Positions 45,406-55,031 of a DNA stretch of 64,000 nt are shown here, piece after piece. The first letter of the stretch is position 1. Every line of letters starts with the position of its first letter. Position numbers and translations under genes: made by a program. The DNA comes from Saprospiraceae bacterium (lineage in GTDB: Bacteria > Bacteroidota > Bacteroidia > Chitinophagales > Saprospiraceae), in NCBI GenBank assembly GCA_016787345.1, contig JAEUUU010000175.1, forward strand, positions 62,001 to 126,000. Reading direction: 5' to 3'. Under the pieces are notes generated by a model. That model searched no databases and was not told the DNA's origin. It was given only the letters and a program-made list of their open reading frames with translations.

Positions 45406-47502
45406 ATGCCTGTATTGACGAAAAAACAAAAACAACCTGCCGAAAAATCCAGTCTGCGCGATGTTGAACTGGCCTTCCGTTTAATGGCCACCGCCAAAGC
45501 CATGACGGAATTGTACGAGGCCAATTTCAAGTTTGTCTCCAAATACGTACATGCAACGTCCAGAGGCCATGAGGCCATTCAATTGGCCATCGGGATGCAA
45601 TTGCTTCCCCAGGACTACGCCTACCCGTATTACCGCGACGACGCCATGTTGCTGGGGATGGGCTTGCGGCCCTTCGAACTGATGTTGCAATTGATGGCCA
45701 AAAAAGACGACCCTTTTTCAGGCGGCCGATCCTATTATTGCCACCCAAGTTTGCGCCGCCCCGACAAGCCTAAAATTCCGCATCAAAGCAGCGCTACCGG
45801 TATGCAGGCCATCCCGGCCACCGGCGCAGCCCTGGGTTTTTGGTACAAAGAACAAATGGGGCTGTTTGACGCAGATGAAACAAAGCGTCCGCCCCTGGTG
45901 GTTTGTTCCCTGGGCGATGCATCGGTTACGGAAGGCGAAGTTGCCGAGGCTTTCCAAATGGCGGTTTTGAAAAAATTACCCATTTTGTTCCTGGTGCAGG
46001 ACAACGGCTGGGATATCTCCGCCAATGCGGCCGAAACCCGTGTCGCCAATGCCGCCCAGTACGCCAAAGGCTTTCCTGGCCTGGAAACCAGAAGTATCGA
46101 CGGCAACGATTACGAAACCTGCCGCGATACGGTTGCTGAAATATTCGAAACCATTCGGCGCGAACGGCGCCCGTTTCTGCTGCACGCGCGGGTACCGCTA
46201 CTCAATCACCACACTTCCGGCGTACGCAAAGAGTGGTATCGCGACGATCTGGCGGAGCACCAAAGCCGCGATCCTTACCCGATGCTTCGCAACCGTATGT
46301 CGACACTGGGTTTTACCGAACAGGCACTCATCGATATTGAAAATCAGGCTTCTGCCATGGTTGAGGAAGATTTCTACGCCGCGCGGAATGCACCCGATCC
46401 GGAGCCGGCCGACTTGTACCAGTTCGATCTGGCGCCTACGCCTGTGCTGGAGGAAACCGGAGAGCGCTCGCCAGCGGGTCGTGAAGCCAAGGTCATGGTC
46501 GACAGTGCTTTGTTTGCCATCGAAGAACTGATGCGTGCCGATGCGCATTGCCTGTTGTACGGTCAGGACGTCGGTCGCCGGCTGGGCGGCGTATTTCGCG
46601 AGGCGGCTACATTGGCCGAAAAATTCGGCGATCACAGGGTGTTCAACACGCCCATCCAGGAAGCGTTTATCATTGGCAGTACGGCGGGCATGAGCGCAGT
46701 TGGTTTGAAACCGATTGTCGAGGTCCAGTTTGCCGATTATATCTGGCCGGGGCTCAATCAGCTGTTCACCGAAGTCAGCCGCTCTAACTACCTCTCCAAC
46801 GGCAAATGGCCTGTTTCCTGTATCATCAGGGTGCCCATCGGCGCATACGGAAGCGGCGGGCCCTATCACTCCAGCAGTGTGGAGAGTGTTGTGACCAATA
46901 TCAGGGGTATAAAAATAGCATACCCCAGCAATGGCGCCGACCTGAAAGGCTTGCTGAAATCGGCTTATCACGACCCCAATCCGGTGGTAATATTTGAGCA
47001 CAAAGGACTATACTGGAGCAAAGTGCCGGGTACCGAACTTGCGCGTACCGTGGAGCCTGCCGAGGATTACCTGTTGCCGTTCGGCCAGGCGCGCATCGCC
47101 CTGTTGGCCGATGAACAACAGGTGAAATCGGGCGGCACCCTCGGTGTCGTTACTTATGGTATGGGCGTACACTGGGCCATCAACGCAGCCCAAAAATGGC
47201 CGGGCCGGATTGAAGTACTCGACCTGCGCACCCTTGCGCCGCTCGACGAAGAAGCGATGTACACCCTGGCTAAAAAGCACGGCAAAGTATTGGTGGTGAC
47301 CGAAGAGCCGGTCAACAATACATTTGCCCAAAGCCTTGCCGCCCGAATCGGCGAGCATTGTTTCCAATGGCTCGACGCGCCGGTGCGCACACTCGGATCG
47401 GTCAATATGCCGGCTGTGCCGCTCAATGCCACGCTCGAAGCGGAGATGATTCCTTCGACCGACAAGGTGGCAGCAGCCATGGATGCTTTATTGCGCTGGT
47501 GA
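45406..47502 (+). CDS. 2-oxoacid dehydrogenase E1 component, alpha and beta fused
   Basis: A 698-residue thiamine-diphosphate enzyme, the decarboxylating E1 part of a branched-chain or related 2-oxoacid dehydrogenase complex. The alpha half (1 to about 350) has FVSKYVHATSRGHEAIQLAI, YPYYRDDAMLLGMGL and the ThDP motif GDASVTEGEVAEAFQMAVLK (about residue 170). The beta half (about 365-698) has EELMRADAHCLLYGQDVGRR, TPIQEAFIIGSTAGMSAVGL, VEVQFADYIWPGLNQL and the closing VVTEEPVNNTFAQSLAARIG. Fused E1 proteins are common in Bacteroidota. ATG at 45406 follows the promoter by 32 nt. It overlaps the convergent lipoprotein gene by 15 bp. Confidence 0.93.
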   Translation: MPVLTKKQKQPAEKSSLRDVELAFRLMATAKAMTELYEANFKFVSKYVHATSRGHEAIQLAIGMQLLPQDYAYPYYRDDAMLLGMGLRPFELMLQLMAKKDDPFSGGRSYYCHPSLRRPDKPKIPHQSSATGMQAIPATGAALGFWYKEQMGLFDADETKRPPLVVCSLGDASVTEGEVAEAFQMAVLKKLPILFLVQDNGWDISANAAETRVANAAQYAKGFPGLETRSIDGNDYETCRDTVAEIFETIRRERRPFLLHARVPLLNHHTSGVRKEWYRDDLAEHQSRDPYPMLRNRMSTLGFTEQALIDIENQASAMVEEDFYAARNAPDPEPADLYQFDLAPTPVLEETGERSPAGREAKVMVDSALFAIEELMRADAHCLLYGQDVGRRLGGVFREAATLAEKFGDHRVFNTPIQEAFIIGSTAGMSAVGLKPIVEVQFADYIWPGLNQLFTEVSRSNYLSNGKWPVSCIIRVPIGAYGSGGPYHSSSVESVVTNIRGIKIAYPSNGADLKGLLKSAYHDPNPVVIFEHKGLYWSKVPGTELARTVEPAEDYLLPFGQARIALLADEQQVKSGGTLGVVTYGMGVHWAINAAQKWPGRIEVLDLRTLAPLDEEAMYTLAKKHGKVLVVTEEPVNNTFAQSLAARIGEHCFQWLDAPVRTLGSVNMPAVPLNATLEAEMIPSTDKVAAAMDALLRW

Positions 47503-48447
47503 GCCTGCCGGGGCTTCTGTCGGCACAACCGGCGGCATGGGCAGTGTCTTGATCTTTTTGCCATCGAGGAAAAAAGACACCGATTGGGCATTGCCCCGGT
47601 TCACGTCGACTATTGCCGTTGGTTTGATGGCATACGTCTGACTGCCGCCTTTGCGCAGTTGAAAGCGAACATTGATCTCACCGTTTTCTTCGCTCGCCGA
47701 TTCGAAATGCAGCTCTGTTGCTTGCTGGGTTTGTTGCAACGCCATGCCAATGATCACTTCCTTATTGAAATCAGGACTGATAAACGAGGTCGTTTTGTGC
47801 GCCATGAGCCGTTTTGAAAATTCAGGCTGGTTGCCGATGACTGTACAGTAGGGGGCGTTGTCGGTCAGGACATTTTCCGTAAAAAAATAATTGGTCAGAA
47901 CGCTGCCGCCGTTGGTCTTGTTCAGTTGTTCGCCATCGGGCGCCGGCGCCGGAAAGGAACTGATTTGGACGTTATTTTGAATAAAGTTGATCGTTTTGAT
48001 CTGCTCTTTGCGCGGAAAACTAAATAACAGGACCGGCTGTGCCGTCCAGGTCAACTGATCTTTCCCTTCCACGATTTCAAAATGTACATTGGCCGCATCG
48101 CCTTCCTGAACGATTTTACTGACCCGTATATCCGTCATTCTGGTGGTCGGAGGCACAGCAATAGCGGCAATGAAATCGGTGTCGAAATGAGGAATGCTGA
48201 TTTCGTTTTCGATAGTTTTTCCGAGCCCGAAATGATCGGAAAATGCTTGCGCGTTGGGCAATAGCCAACACTGGCGTTCTTTGATTTCCACCGTATTGAG
48301 CAGAAAGTAACTTTTGAGAACGCTCACCGGCAGATTGGTCGTGCCAGTGCCGGCGTTATCACTTTTTTGATCCTGATTTGAAGTGCCGGACTGGCAACCG
48401 AATGCGAGCAGAAAAGAGGCCGCAACGAAAAGAAGGTATTTATTCAT
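47488..48447 (-). CDS. Lipoprotein of unknown function, coupled to nhaA
   Basis: A 319-residue lipoprotein: signal peptide with lipobox LLAFGC (C18) and an S/T/N-rich linker. Two similar beta-rich halves follow, each with a short LNTVEIKERQCWLLPNAQAF- or NYFFTENVLTDNAPYCTVIG-like unit and a DTDFIAAIAVPP / DFNKEVIIGMALQ motif, suggesting an internal duplication. It ends in a P/A-rich tail. No family was recognised. Its start overlaps the nhaA stop by 4 bp (ATGA), so translation is probably coupled. Confidence 0.78.
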   Translation of the reverse strand: MNKYLLFVAASFLLAFGCQSGTSNQDQKSDNAGTGTTNLPVSVLKSYFLLNTVEIKERQCWLLPNAQAFSDHFGLGKTIENEISIPHFDTDFIAAIAVPPTTRMTDIRVSKIVQEGDAANVHFEIVEGKDQLTWTAQPVLLFSFPRKEQIKTINFIQNNVQISSFPAPAPDGEQLNKTNGGSVLTNYFFTENVLTDNAPYCTVIGNQPEFSKRLMAHKTTSFISPDFNKEVIIGMALQQTQQATELHFESASEENGEINVRFQLRKGGSQTYAIKPTAIVDVNRGNAQSVSFFLDGKKIKTLPMPPVVPTEAPAGSPAQ

Positions 48448-49592
48448 GATGATTTGTTTGATTGTCGATGGAATGCGAGTATCAGGTAGCCGGTAAGGCC
48501 GGCCAGCAAGGAAGCAAACAGTATGGCAGTTTTGGCCACCTCAATTTCGGCCGACGTTTCAAAAGCCAGCAAGGTGATGAAAATTGACATGGTAAAGCCG
48601 ATCCCGGCCAGCATACTACCTCCGACCAATGCCTTGCGATTCAGTTCGGAAGGTATAATCGCACCGAGGCGCAGGGCAAGCCAGACACCCATGCCGATGC
48701 CCAGCGGTTTGCCAACCACCAGCCCGAGTATGATTCCGAGTCCGATGGTGGAAGTCAGTGCATTGGTCCATCCATGTTCGAGGACCAGGCCGGCATTGGC
48801 CAAAGCAAACAAGGGCATAATCATAAAGGCGACGGGTTTGTGAAGGGCGTGCTGCAAACGCGCCGACGGACTATTGTCTCCGCCTTTACCAAAAGGTATG
48901 GTAAATGCCGTGATCACCCCCGCGATGGTAGCGTGTATGCCGGTTGCGTGCAGGGTATACCACAAAGCAGCGCCCAGTATAAGGTAAAGCGCGATGGCGT
49001 TGACCCGAAACCGGTTGAGTGCGATCATCAGGGCAAAAATGCCGGCCGACACGCCCATCCAGAGCCAGGAAAAATCCTGGGTGTAAAAAATAGCGATGAC
49101 CAGTATGGCGCCCAGATCGTCGATGATGGCGAGAGCGGTTAAAAATACCTTGAGGGCGTTCGGGATTTTATTGCCGGCCAGCGACAATACACCCAGCGCG
49201 AACGCAATATCGGTGGCCATCGGGATGCCAAAGCCGCGTTGCGAGATCGCTTCCGTGTTAAAAAAAAGGTAAACGGCCGCGGGAACAACCATTCCACCGA
49301 TCGCAGCGCCGACGGGTAGCAATGCGTTACGGCGATCGGAAAGTTCGCCGACGTAGAGTTCGCGTTCTATTTCGAGACCGATCAGCAGGAAAAAGATTGC
49401 CATCAGGCCGTCGTTGATCCAAAATTCGAGTGAACCGCCGGGAAGTTGCAGGCGCCAGAAGTCGAGATACTGGCTACCGATCGTCGAGTTGGCAGCTATT
49501 ATCGCTACCAAGGCGCAGAACATGAGCAGGTAACCGCCGGATTTTTCACTTTCTGCGAATTCTCGGAATAATTTCGTCAGCTGATAAACCAT
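48444..49592 (-). CDS. nhaA: Na+/H+ antiporter NhaA
   Basis: A 382-residue inner-membrane sodium-proton antiporter with about twelve helices. The conserved aspartates are present: D128 in MATDIAFALG and the pair D158-D159 in ALAIIDDLGAILVIAIFY. The N-terminus FAESEKSGGYLLMFCALVAI and FFLLIGLEIERELYVGEL are also NhaA signatures. It exchanges cytosolic Na+ for external protons, giving salt and alkali tolerance. Its 3' end overlaps the downstream lipoprotein gene by 4 bp, suggesting an operon. Confidence 0.96.
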   Translation of the reverse strand: MVYQLTKLFREFAESEKSGGYLLMFCALVAIIAANSTIGSQYLDFWRLQLPGGSLEFWINDGLMAIFFLLIGLEIERELYVGELSDRRNALLPVGAAIGGMVVPAAVYLFFNTEAISQRGFGIPMATDIAFALGVLSLAGNKIPNALKVFLTALAIIDDLGAILVIAIFYTQDFSWLWMGVSAGIFALMIALNRFRVNAIALYLILGAALWYTLHATGIHATIAGVITAFTIPFGKGGDNSPSARLQHALHKPVAFMIMPLFALANAGLVLEHGWTNALTSTIGLGIILGLVVGKPLGIGMGVWLALRLGAIIPSELNRKALVGGSMLAGIGFTMSIFITLLAFETSAEIEVAKTAILFASLLAGLTGYLILAFHRQSNKSS

Positions 49593-49664
49593 AATGTCTC
49601 AATTTTCCAGGCCTGCAAATCACGAGAGTTTGCACCTGATTTTCAAAATAAATACGTTGCGCTT

Positions 49665-50183
49665 ATGAAGTATATCAAGGAAACCGCCCCCTTCGCTTAC
49701 GTGATTTTTCTGGGGATTGCCATATTTCTGCTGGATTTATTCGAGTTTTCCAGCGAGAGCGTACGTAAAGGAATACTGATACCGGTCGCTTTGTTCAAGG
49801 CAAGTTACTTTTTATACCTGCTGATCAGCCGGTTGAGAAAAACTGCCGGGCAACAGTTTTTCTTTTACCAGTTTGCCAATTTCATCGCGCTGAGTGTTTT
49901 GCTCGTCGTCGTTTCGTTTTCCCTGGACTACTACTGTTTTTACCGGATCGATGCCAGTTCTTTTAGTGGCATCCCGCCCGGAATATCAACGCTGAAGGAA
50001 TTTTTGGCCTTCTTTTATTTCTCCGTAAGTACGTTCACGACCGCCGGGCTGGGCGATATCACCCCGCGAGGAAGCCTCACGCAGGTTTTGGTTGCCCTGC
50101 AATTGTCGATCGGTTGGCTGACAACCGTATTGGTCATCGGAAATATTGCGCATTTGCGCGAAGACCTGACTCAAAGGCACTGA
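49665..50183 (+). CDS. Small membrane ion channel protein with pore-loop motif
   Basis: A 172-residue membrane protein with about four hydrophobic segments (9-27, 36-54, 68-88, 140-160). Between the last two is a pore-loop-like FYFSVSTFTTAGLGDITPRG, comparable to the potassium channel filter TVGYGD with V to A and Y to L changes. It fits the Ion_trans_2 group of small two-pore-helix channels. Ion selectivity is uncertain given the altered filter. It starts 72 nt from the divergent nhaA. Confidence 0.8.
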   Translation: MKYIKETAPFAYVIFLGIAIFLLDLFEFSSESVRKGILIPVALFKASYFLYLLISRLRKTAGQQFFFYQFANFIALSVLLVVVSFSLDYYCFYRIDASSFSGIPPGISTLKEFLAFFYFSVSTFTTAGLGDITPRGSLTQVLVALQLSIGWLTTVLVIGNIAHLREDLTQRH

Positions 50184-50188
50184 AACCA

Positions 50189-51613
50189 CTATTTTCCTCG
50201 CCCTTGCAGCAATACCAGTGCCGTATAGAACATAATTTTAAAGTCGAGCGCCAGCGACATGTTTTCGATGTAAAGCAGGTCGAATTTGAGGCGTTGCAAC
50301 ATTTCTTCGACCGTAGAGGCGTAGCCATATTTGACCTGTCCCCAGGATGTGATACCCGGCCGCACTTTGAGCAGGTGTTTGTAGTGCGGGTTGTGGGCCA
50401 TGATTTGATCGATAAAATGCCTGCGCTCCGGGCGCGGCCCGACCAGCGACATATCGCCCCGCAAGACGTTCCAGAAATTCGGGATTTCATCGAGCCGCCA
50501 TTTGCGCATGGTGGCGCCCCAGGGCGTACAGCGCGGATCGTTTTCTCCGGTAGACAGTTGCGGGCCCAGTTTTTCAGCATCCACGTACATGGAGCGGAAT
50601 TTAATAATCGTAAAAGGATGACCTTGCAAACCCAATCGCTCCTGCCGGTAAAATATGGGGCCCGGAGACGACAGCCTGACCCGCAGTGCGATAAACAAAA
50701 GCAAGGGCGACAGCAGAATCAGTACCACTGCACTGGCGGCTACGTCGATCAGCCTTTTGATGGCCCTTTGCCATTTGGGCATGAGCCCCTGACGTATTTC
50801 GATCAAAACTGCGCCGTACAAATGGCTCATTTTTACCGAACCGAGCAGGATGTCGTACATATCGGGGATGATTTTGACCAGCACGTGTTCGCCAAAATCG
50901 AAAACGACATTCAGGATATCCCTGACCTTGTTGTGTTCGGAGGTCTCGATGGCAATGATGATTTCCTCGATGTCGTACGATCTGACCACTGATTCAAGGT
51001 CTTTCAGATCGCCGAGGCGCTTCAAATAGCGGCCCAGTTCGCCGTCTTTTTCTCCATTGATGTCGAGGTAGCCGGCAAATTTGTAACCCAGACTTTTCGG
51101 GCGACTGATGATGTCCTGGTAAAGTTCGAGCGCATTCTGATTGCCCCCGATAACCAATGTGTTGAAAGCCACTTTCCCCGCTTTGATGCGTCGGCTGGCG
51201 CGCGTCAGCAGGATCATTCTGCTTGTTGTCGTCAGGACAAAATGCAGGGAAAAAAGGATCAGGAAAGAGCGATAGTAGGTGTGATAATCCCGCACCACAT
51301 CATCGAGCACCAGGGTAAAGAAGAGAAACATTACCCCGAAGAGGCTAAGAAAAAAAGTACGCATAAACACGGTAAGCCGCGACATGCGATACACATCGGT
51401 GTGGTGATCAAAAATGCCGTACAGAAACGTCCAGCCCAGCGGTACTACCAGTGTGCCGAGGTACAGATTAGGATCTTTCAATATTTCGGCACTGAGGGGG
51501 ACGCCTTCCAGATGTTTGCGGAAAATAAAAAACAGGGCCCAGGCCAGCATCGCCATAATGAAATCGGCGACGCCATAGTAGAAAGTATCGCGTTGGCGTT
51601 GTTGGCGGGACAT
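50189..51613 (-). CDS. Polyprenyl-phosphate sugar phosphotransferase
   Basis: A 474-residue membrane protein of the polyisoprenyl-phosphate hexose-1-phosphate transferase family that starts exopolysaccharide or O-antigen repeats on undecaprenyl phosphate. Four N-terminal helices (about residues 12-125) are followed by a Rossmann-like domain (VIGGNQNALELYQDI, EEIIIAIETSEHNK). The C-terminal catalytic domain has KRLIDVAASAVVLILLSPLL, SSPGPIFYRQERLG, FTIIKFRSMYVDAE, RKWRLDEIPNFWNVLRGDMS and LVGPRPERRHF. No other polysaccharide genes are adjacent, so the sugar is unknown. Confidence 0.92.
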   Translation of the reverse strand: MSRQQRQRDTFYYGVADFIMAMLAWALFFIFRKHLEGVPLSAEILKDPNLYLGTLVVPLGWTFLYGIFDHHTDVYRMSRLTVFMRTFFLSLFGVMFLFFTLVLDDVVRDYHTYYRSFLILFSLHFVLTTTSRMILLTRASRRIKAGKVAFNTLVIGGNQNALELYQDIISRPKSLGYKFAGYLDINGEKDGELGRYLKRLGDLKDLESVVRSYDIEEIIIAIETSEHNKVRDILNVVFDFGEHVLVKIIPDMYDILLGSVKMSHLYGAVLIEIRQGLMPKWQRAIKRLIDVAASAVVLILLSPLLLFIALRVRLSSPGPIFYRQERLGLQGHPFTIIKFRSMYVDAEKLGPQLSTGENDPRCTPWGATMRKWRLDEIPNFWNVLRGDMSLVGPRPERRHFIDQIMAHNPHYKHLLKVRPGITSWGQVKYGYASTVEEMLQRLKFDLLYIENMSLALDFKIMFYTALVLLQGRGK

Positions 51614-51666
51614 TGGCTGGTTTTATCGTTGCTGTGTTGGCAGGGCTGCTGCCGGATTTGATCGGG

Positions 51667-52527
51667 TTAGAAATGTGCCAGCCTGATATTATCGAGTCGT
51701 ACGGCGCCATTGAGCTGGGAATAATTTCCGCTGTCGTCGGTCGGCAAATTGGCCACGAAGTAGAGTCGATATTGTTCCTGATTCAGGCTGATGAGGAACT
51801 CGGTAAGGTTGAGATAAATTTTATTCCATTCGCCATCGGTGGAGCCAAATGCATAAACCGGTTGGGGAATTTCAGAAAGCCCACCGCTTTGACCGATCAG
51901 GATGAGGCTGAACGGCATGTCGCAGGCATAATGGAGTTCCATCCATACCTGGTTTTCAAAGGTAGCAGGCAGGGAAGTTGCCTCGGTTGCGATTTGCATC
52001 AGGAAGTGGGATGTGTCGACCGTCATGACAAGCGAATTGCCTGCAAAAGCACCGGAGGTGGTGATTTGAAAGGAATTGTCGGGATCGCCGTCGCGGTTTT
52101 CAATGCCGATGGTCGAACCGCCGTCGAAACTGGTCCGGTTGAATGCCCAGGGGAACACGGCTGCCGGATCATAGGCGGTTTGGGGCTGAATCGTAGTTGT
52201 TTCGCCAGGTTTTAATGCCTTTGTCAGTTCAAATCTTGACAAAAAAGGGTAAATGTTGGGCGTAGAGGTGACGCCGTTTTCTTTGACGCCCGGAAATACA
52301 ATGATATCAACCTCGCCTTCTGCCAGCACAGGTATCGTTGCCGGCAAGGTGTAGGCGCCCAAAAACTCGCCGTCGACATACAGCCAGCCTTCAGACAATT
52401 CATGCCAGCCCGCACCGCCTTCCGCGTTAACGATAAAAGGTTCGATTTTCAGGTAGGCCGGTATTTGCTCCACTTCGTCTTTGCACCCGAAAAACAGAAG
52501 TGGCAGGAGAAAAAACAGTTTTTTCAT
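51667..52527 (-). CDS. Lipoprotein of unknown function
   Basis: A 286-residue lipoprotein with a short signal and lipobox LLFFGC (C15). The mature chain opens with EQIPAYLKIEPFIVNAEGGA, a phrase common in Bacteroidota lipoproteins with Ig-like folds, then GWLYVDGEFLGAYTLPATIP (a PEGA-like turn), VDIIVFPGVKENG and a C-terminal jelly-roll part ending LDNIRLAHF. Possibly a carbohydrate or surface binding protein; not assigned. Confidence 0.78.
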   Translation of the reverse strand: MKKLFFLLPLLFFGCKDEVEQIPAYLKIEPFIVNAEGGAGWHELSEGWLYVDGEFLGAYTLPATIPVLAEGEVDIIVFPGVKENGVTSTPNIYPFLSRFELTKALKPGETTTIQPQTAYDPAAVFPWAFNRTSFDGGSTIGIENRDGDPDNSFQITTSGAFAGNSLVMTVDTSHFLMQIATEATSLPATFENQVWMELHYACDMPFSLILIGQSGGLSEIPQPVYAFGSTDGEWNKIYLNLTEFLISLNQEQYRLYFVANLPTDDSGNYSQLNGAVRLDNIRLAHF

Positions 52528-52605
52528 GTGTGTTTATTTTGATCAGGTAATCGTTTGTCGGTTCAAACGCCGCCGGTATTGGAAATGATGCCCGCGTTTG
52601 AGCGA

Positions 52606-53907
52606 TTACTTGGCCCGCATATAGACTTCGATGGTTACGCCTTTGAAATTGAAATGTTTACGTAACTGGTTTTCAAGGAATTGTTTGTATGAATCCCGCA
52701 CATAGTTGGGATTATTGACAAAAAAAGCAAAAGACGGATAATGCGTCGGCAACTGCGTAATGTATTTGAATTTCGGGTAGCGCCCTTTTACGGAGGGTGG
52801 GGGAGTTGCCTCGATGATCGGCAGCATTAGATCGTTCAACTCGGAGGTTTTGATCTTTCGTGTGCGATTTTGATAAACCTCCATTGCCGCTTCGATGGCC
52901 TGGAAAATGCGCTGTTTTTCGGTAGCGGAGATAAATACTACCGGAACATCGTCGAACGGCGCCATGCGGGCTTTGATACCCTGTTCATAATCGCGGGCCG
53001 TATTGGTTTCCTTTTCGACCAAATCCCACTTGTTGACCAGGATCACGATGCCTTTGTGGCGTTTTTGAGCCAGGCGAAGTATGGCCAGGTCCTGGGCTTC
53101 GAGACCTTGCGTGGCATCGATGACCAGAAGGCATATATCGGCTTCTTCCACGGCTTTGACGGCGCGCATGACGGAGTAGAATTCCAGATCTTCTTCCACC
53201 TTCGCTTTTTTACGGATTCCGGCGGTGTCGATCAGCATAAACTCCATGCCAAACTTGTTGTAATGTGCGTGTATCGGGTCGCGGGTGGTGCCGGCGATGG
53301 GCGTTACAATGTTGCGCTCTTCGCCGAGCAGGGCATTGGTCAGCGAGGATTTACCCACGTTGGGCCTGCCGATGATGGCGAATTTGGGCAGTTCCGTTTC
53401 AAGATCGGGCTCATTGTCGATATGTTCCACGACTGCATCGAGCAGATCGCCGGTGCCGCTGCCGCTGATGGAGGCAACAAAAAAGACGTTTTCGAACCCA
53501 AGGCTGTAAAACTCATTGGCATCGAGGTAACTCGAGTGGTTGTCGACCTTGTTGACCACTACGAATACCGGTTTAGTGCTGCGGCGCAGGCGCTTGGCAA
53601 TGTCTTCGTCGAGGTCGGTGATGCCGGTTTGCGCATCTACCATAAATAAAATGACGGCCGCTTCATTGATGGCGACGCTCACCTGGGTCCGGATGGCGGA
53701 TTCAAAAACATCGTCGGAGCCGTGTACGAAGCCACCGGTATCGACAACGGTGAAACGTTTGCCGTTCCAGTCCGAGAAGCCGTATTTGCGGTCGCGGGTT
53801 ACGCCGGAAAAATCATCGGTGATTGCGTCGCGCGCGCCGACAAGGCGGTTGTAAAGGGTGGATTTGCCGACATTAGGGCGGCCAACAATTGCTACTATAT
53901 TTCCCAT
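52606..53907 (-). CDS. der: Ribosome-assembly GTPase Der (EngA)
   Basis: A 433-residue double-GTPase needed for 50S subunit maturation. Two G domains are visible: first GRPNVGKSTLYNRLVGARDA, DTGGF and NKVD; second GRPNVGKSSLTNALLGEERN, DTAGIRKKAKVEEDLEFYSV and NKWD. The C-terminal KH-like domain ends with YPKFKYITQLPTHYPSFAFF and FNFKGVTIEVYMRAK. Length and motif order are standard. A perfect -7 box lies about 63 nt upstream, and the leader contains a short inverted repeat (AATTAG cac TAATT). Confidence 0.97.
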   Translation of the reverse strand: MGNIVAIVGRPNVGKSTLYNRLVGARDAITDDFSGVTRDRKYGFSDWNGKRFTVVDTGGFVHGSDDVFESAIRTQVSVAINEAAVILFMVDAQTGITDLDEDIAKRLRRSTKPVFVVVNKVDNHSSYLDANEFYSLGFENVFFVASISGSGTGDLLDAVVEHIDNEPDLETELPKFAIIGRPNVGKSSLTNALLGEERNIVTPIAGTTRDPIHAHYNKFGMEFMLIDTAGIRKKAKVEEDLEFYSVMRAVKAVEEADICLLVIDATQGLEAQDLAILRLAQKRHKGIVILVNKWDLVEKETNTARDYEQGIKARMAPFDDVPVVFISATEKQRIFQAIEAAMEVYQNRTRKIKTSELNDLMLPIIEATPPPSVKGRYPKFKYITQLPTHYPSFAFFVNNPNYVRDSYKQFLENQLRKHFNFKGVTIEVYMRAK

Positions 53908-53969
53908 CGATTCGTTGTAACTTACAGGTTTAAATAAGGTGTCAGAATTTAATTAGCACTAATTCGCTG

Positions 53970-53977
53970 CAAAAGTA
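53970..53977 (-). promoter_or_regulatory. -7 promoter element of der
   Basis: TACTTTTG on the minus strand fits TAnnTTTG, about 63 nt before the ATG at 53907. Confidence 0.55.
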
Positions 53978-54119
53978 GAATTTTCGCCCGACAAAGCCTG
54001 TGCCGGTGGCTCCCGTTCCGCCAACAGCCTGAACATTCCGTTAAAGGAGGGGTTTAGTTTATCTTCTGCATCGTCTTCAAACCGCTTTTAACCTAGCCAA
54101 AACACTAAGAGACCAGGCC

Positions 54120-55031
54120 ATGAATCACATCATTTATCGTGATCCCTACATCACGATTTTTCAAAGCGTTCTTTTTCAGACCAACTCCACCGTCATTAAA
54201 ACTGACGAAGTGGTACTGGTTGTCGATCCTGCCTGGCTGCCCGACGAGGTACTGGCCATCCGTCAATACGTCGACCTGATCCGCGAAGACCGCGCAGTTT
54301 TCCTCATTTTTACCCATTCCGACTACGATCACATCCTTGGATACCGGGCTTTTGATGCCGACAAGGTATTTATGACCGAAGCATTTGCCAACAACCCGGG
54401 TAAAGAAGATATCATCGAACAGATCCTCGAATTCGACGAGAAATACTACATCGAAAGGCCTTACCCGATCGAATACCCAAAAGGCGACTTTCTGGTGTTC
54501 CGCGATGGCGTACATTACCGCCACGGCAATACCAAAATGACTTTTTACCTCGCCCCTGGCCATACGGCCGACAGTATGATGGTCGTGATCTGGCAACTCG
54601 GACTTTGTATTGCCGGCGATTATCTTTCCAATATCGAATTCCCCTTCATCTATCACAGCAGCGTGGAATACGAGCGCACCCTGGACAAAATGCCGCGAAT
54701 TCACGACCGTAACTGGTTTACAAGACTCATTCCGGGGCACGGCGACCCGGCGCTCAACATCAACGACTGGCTGCGGCGCCGGACCGAAAGCCTGGCGTAC
54801 ATCTATGCGTTAAGGGAAAGTATAGCTACGGGCGTTCCGTTTGATGAAGATTCGTTGTGGACCCGATACCGCTACCCACGTCTGCAACAGCAGTACCATA
54901 CCAATAATGTGATGTTGATGCGCCGTGAATACGAACAAGGTCTGTGGACCTGGGATCCCGATGCGTTGAGCGATCTACACTCGGCCGACTTGCCCGAACA
55001 GGGCTCGGAACTGGAAGAGGACAACGATTAG
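54120..55031 (+). CDS. Metallo-beta-lactamase-fold hydrolase with variant metal motif
   Basis: A 303-residue cytosolic MBL-fold protein. Metal-site residues: first motif FTHSDYDHILG (66-71), where the usual HxHxDH has Asp at the second His position; then H148 in APGHTADSMMV, D167 in CIAGDYLSN, and H207 in IPGHGDPA. The C-terminal 90 residues (RRRTESLAYIYALRES, NNVMLMRREYEQGLWTWDP) are helical and acidic at the end. Substrate unknown; many such proteins are glyoxalase II- or RNase Z-like. It overlaps the convergent gene by 4 bp. Confidence 0.85.
   Translation: MNHIIYRDPYITIFQSVLFQTNSTVIKTDEVVLVVDPAWLPDEVLAIRQYVDLIREDRAVFLIFTHSDYDHILGYRAFDADKVFMTEAFANNPGKEDIIEQILEFDEKYYIERPYPIEYPKGDFLVFRDGVHYRHGNTKMTFYLAPGHTADSMMVVIWQLGLCIAGDYLSNIEFPFIYHSSVEYERTLDKMPRIHDRNWFTRLIPGHGDPALNINDWLRRRTESLAYIYALRESIATGVPFDEDSLWTRYRYPRLQQQYHTNNVMLMRREYEQGLWTWDPDALSDLHSADLPEQGSELEEDND

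Noticed and set aside
52540-52606. Hairpin CAAACGC/GCGTTTG downstream of der as a terminator
   Set aside because: The loop is over 20 nt and no T-run follows on either strand.
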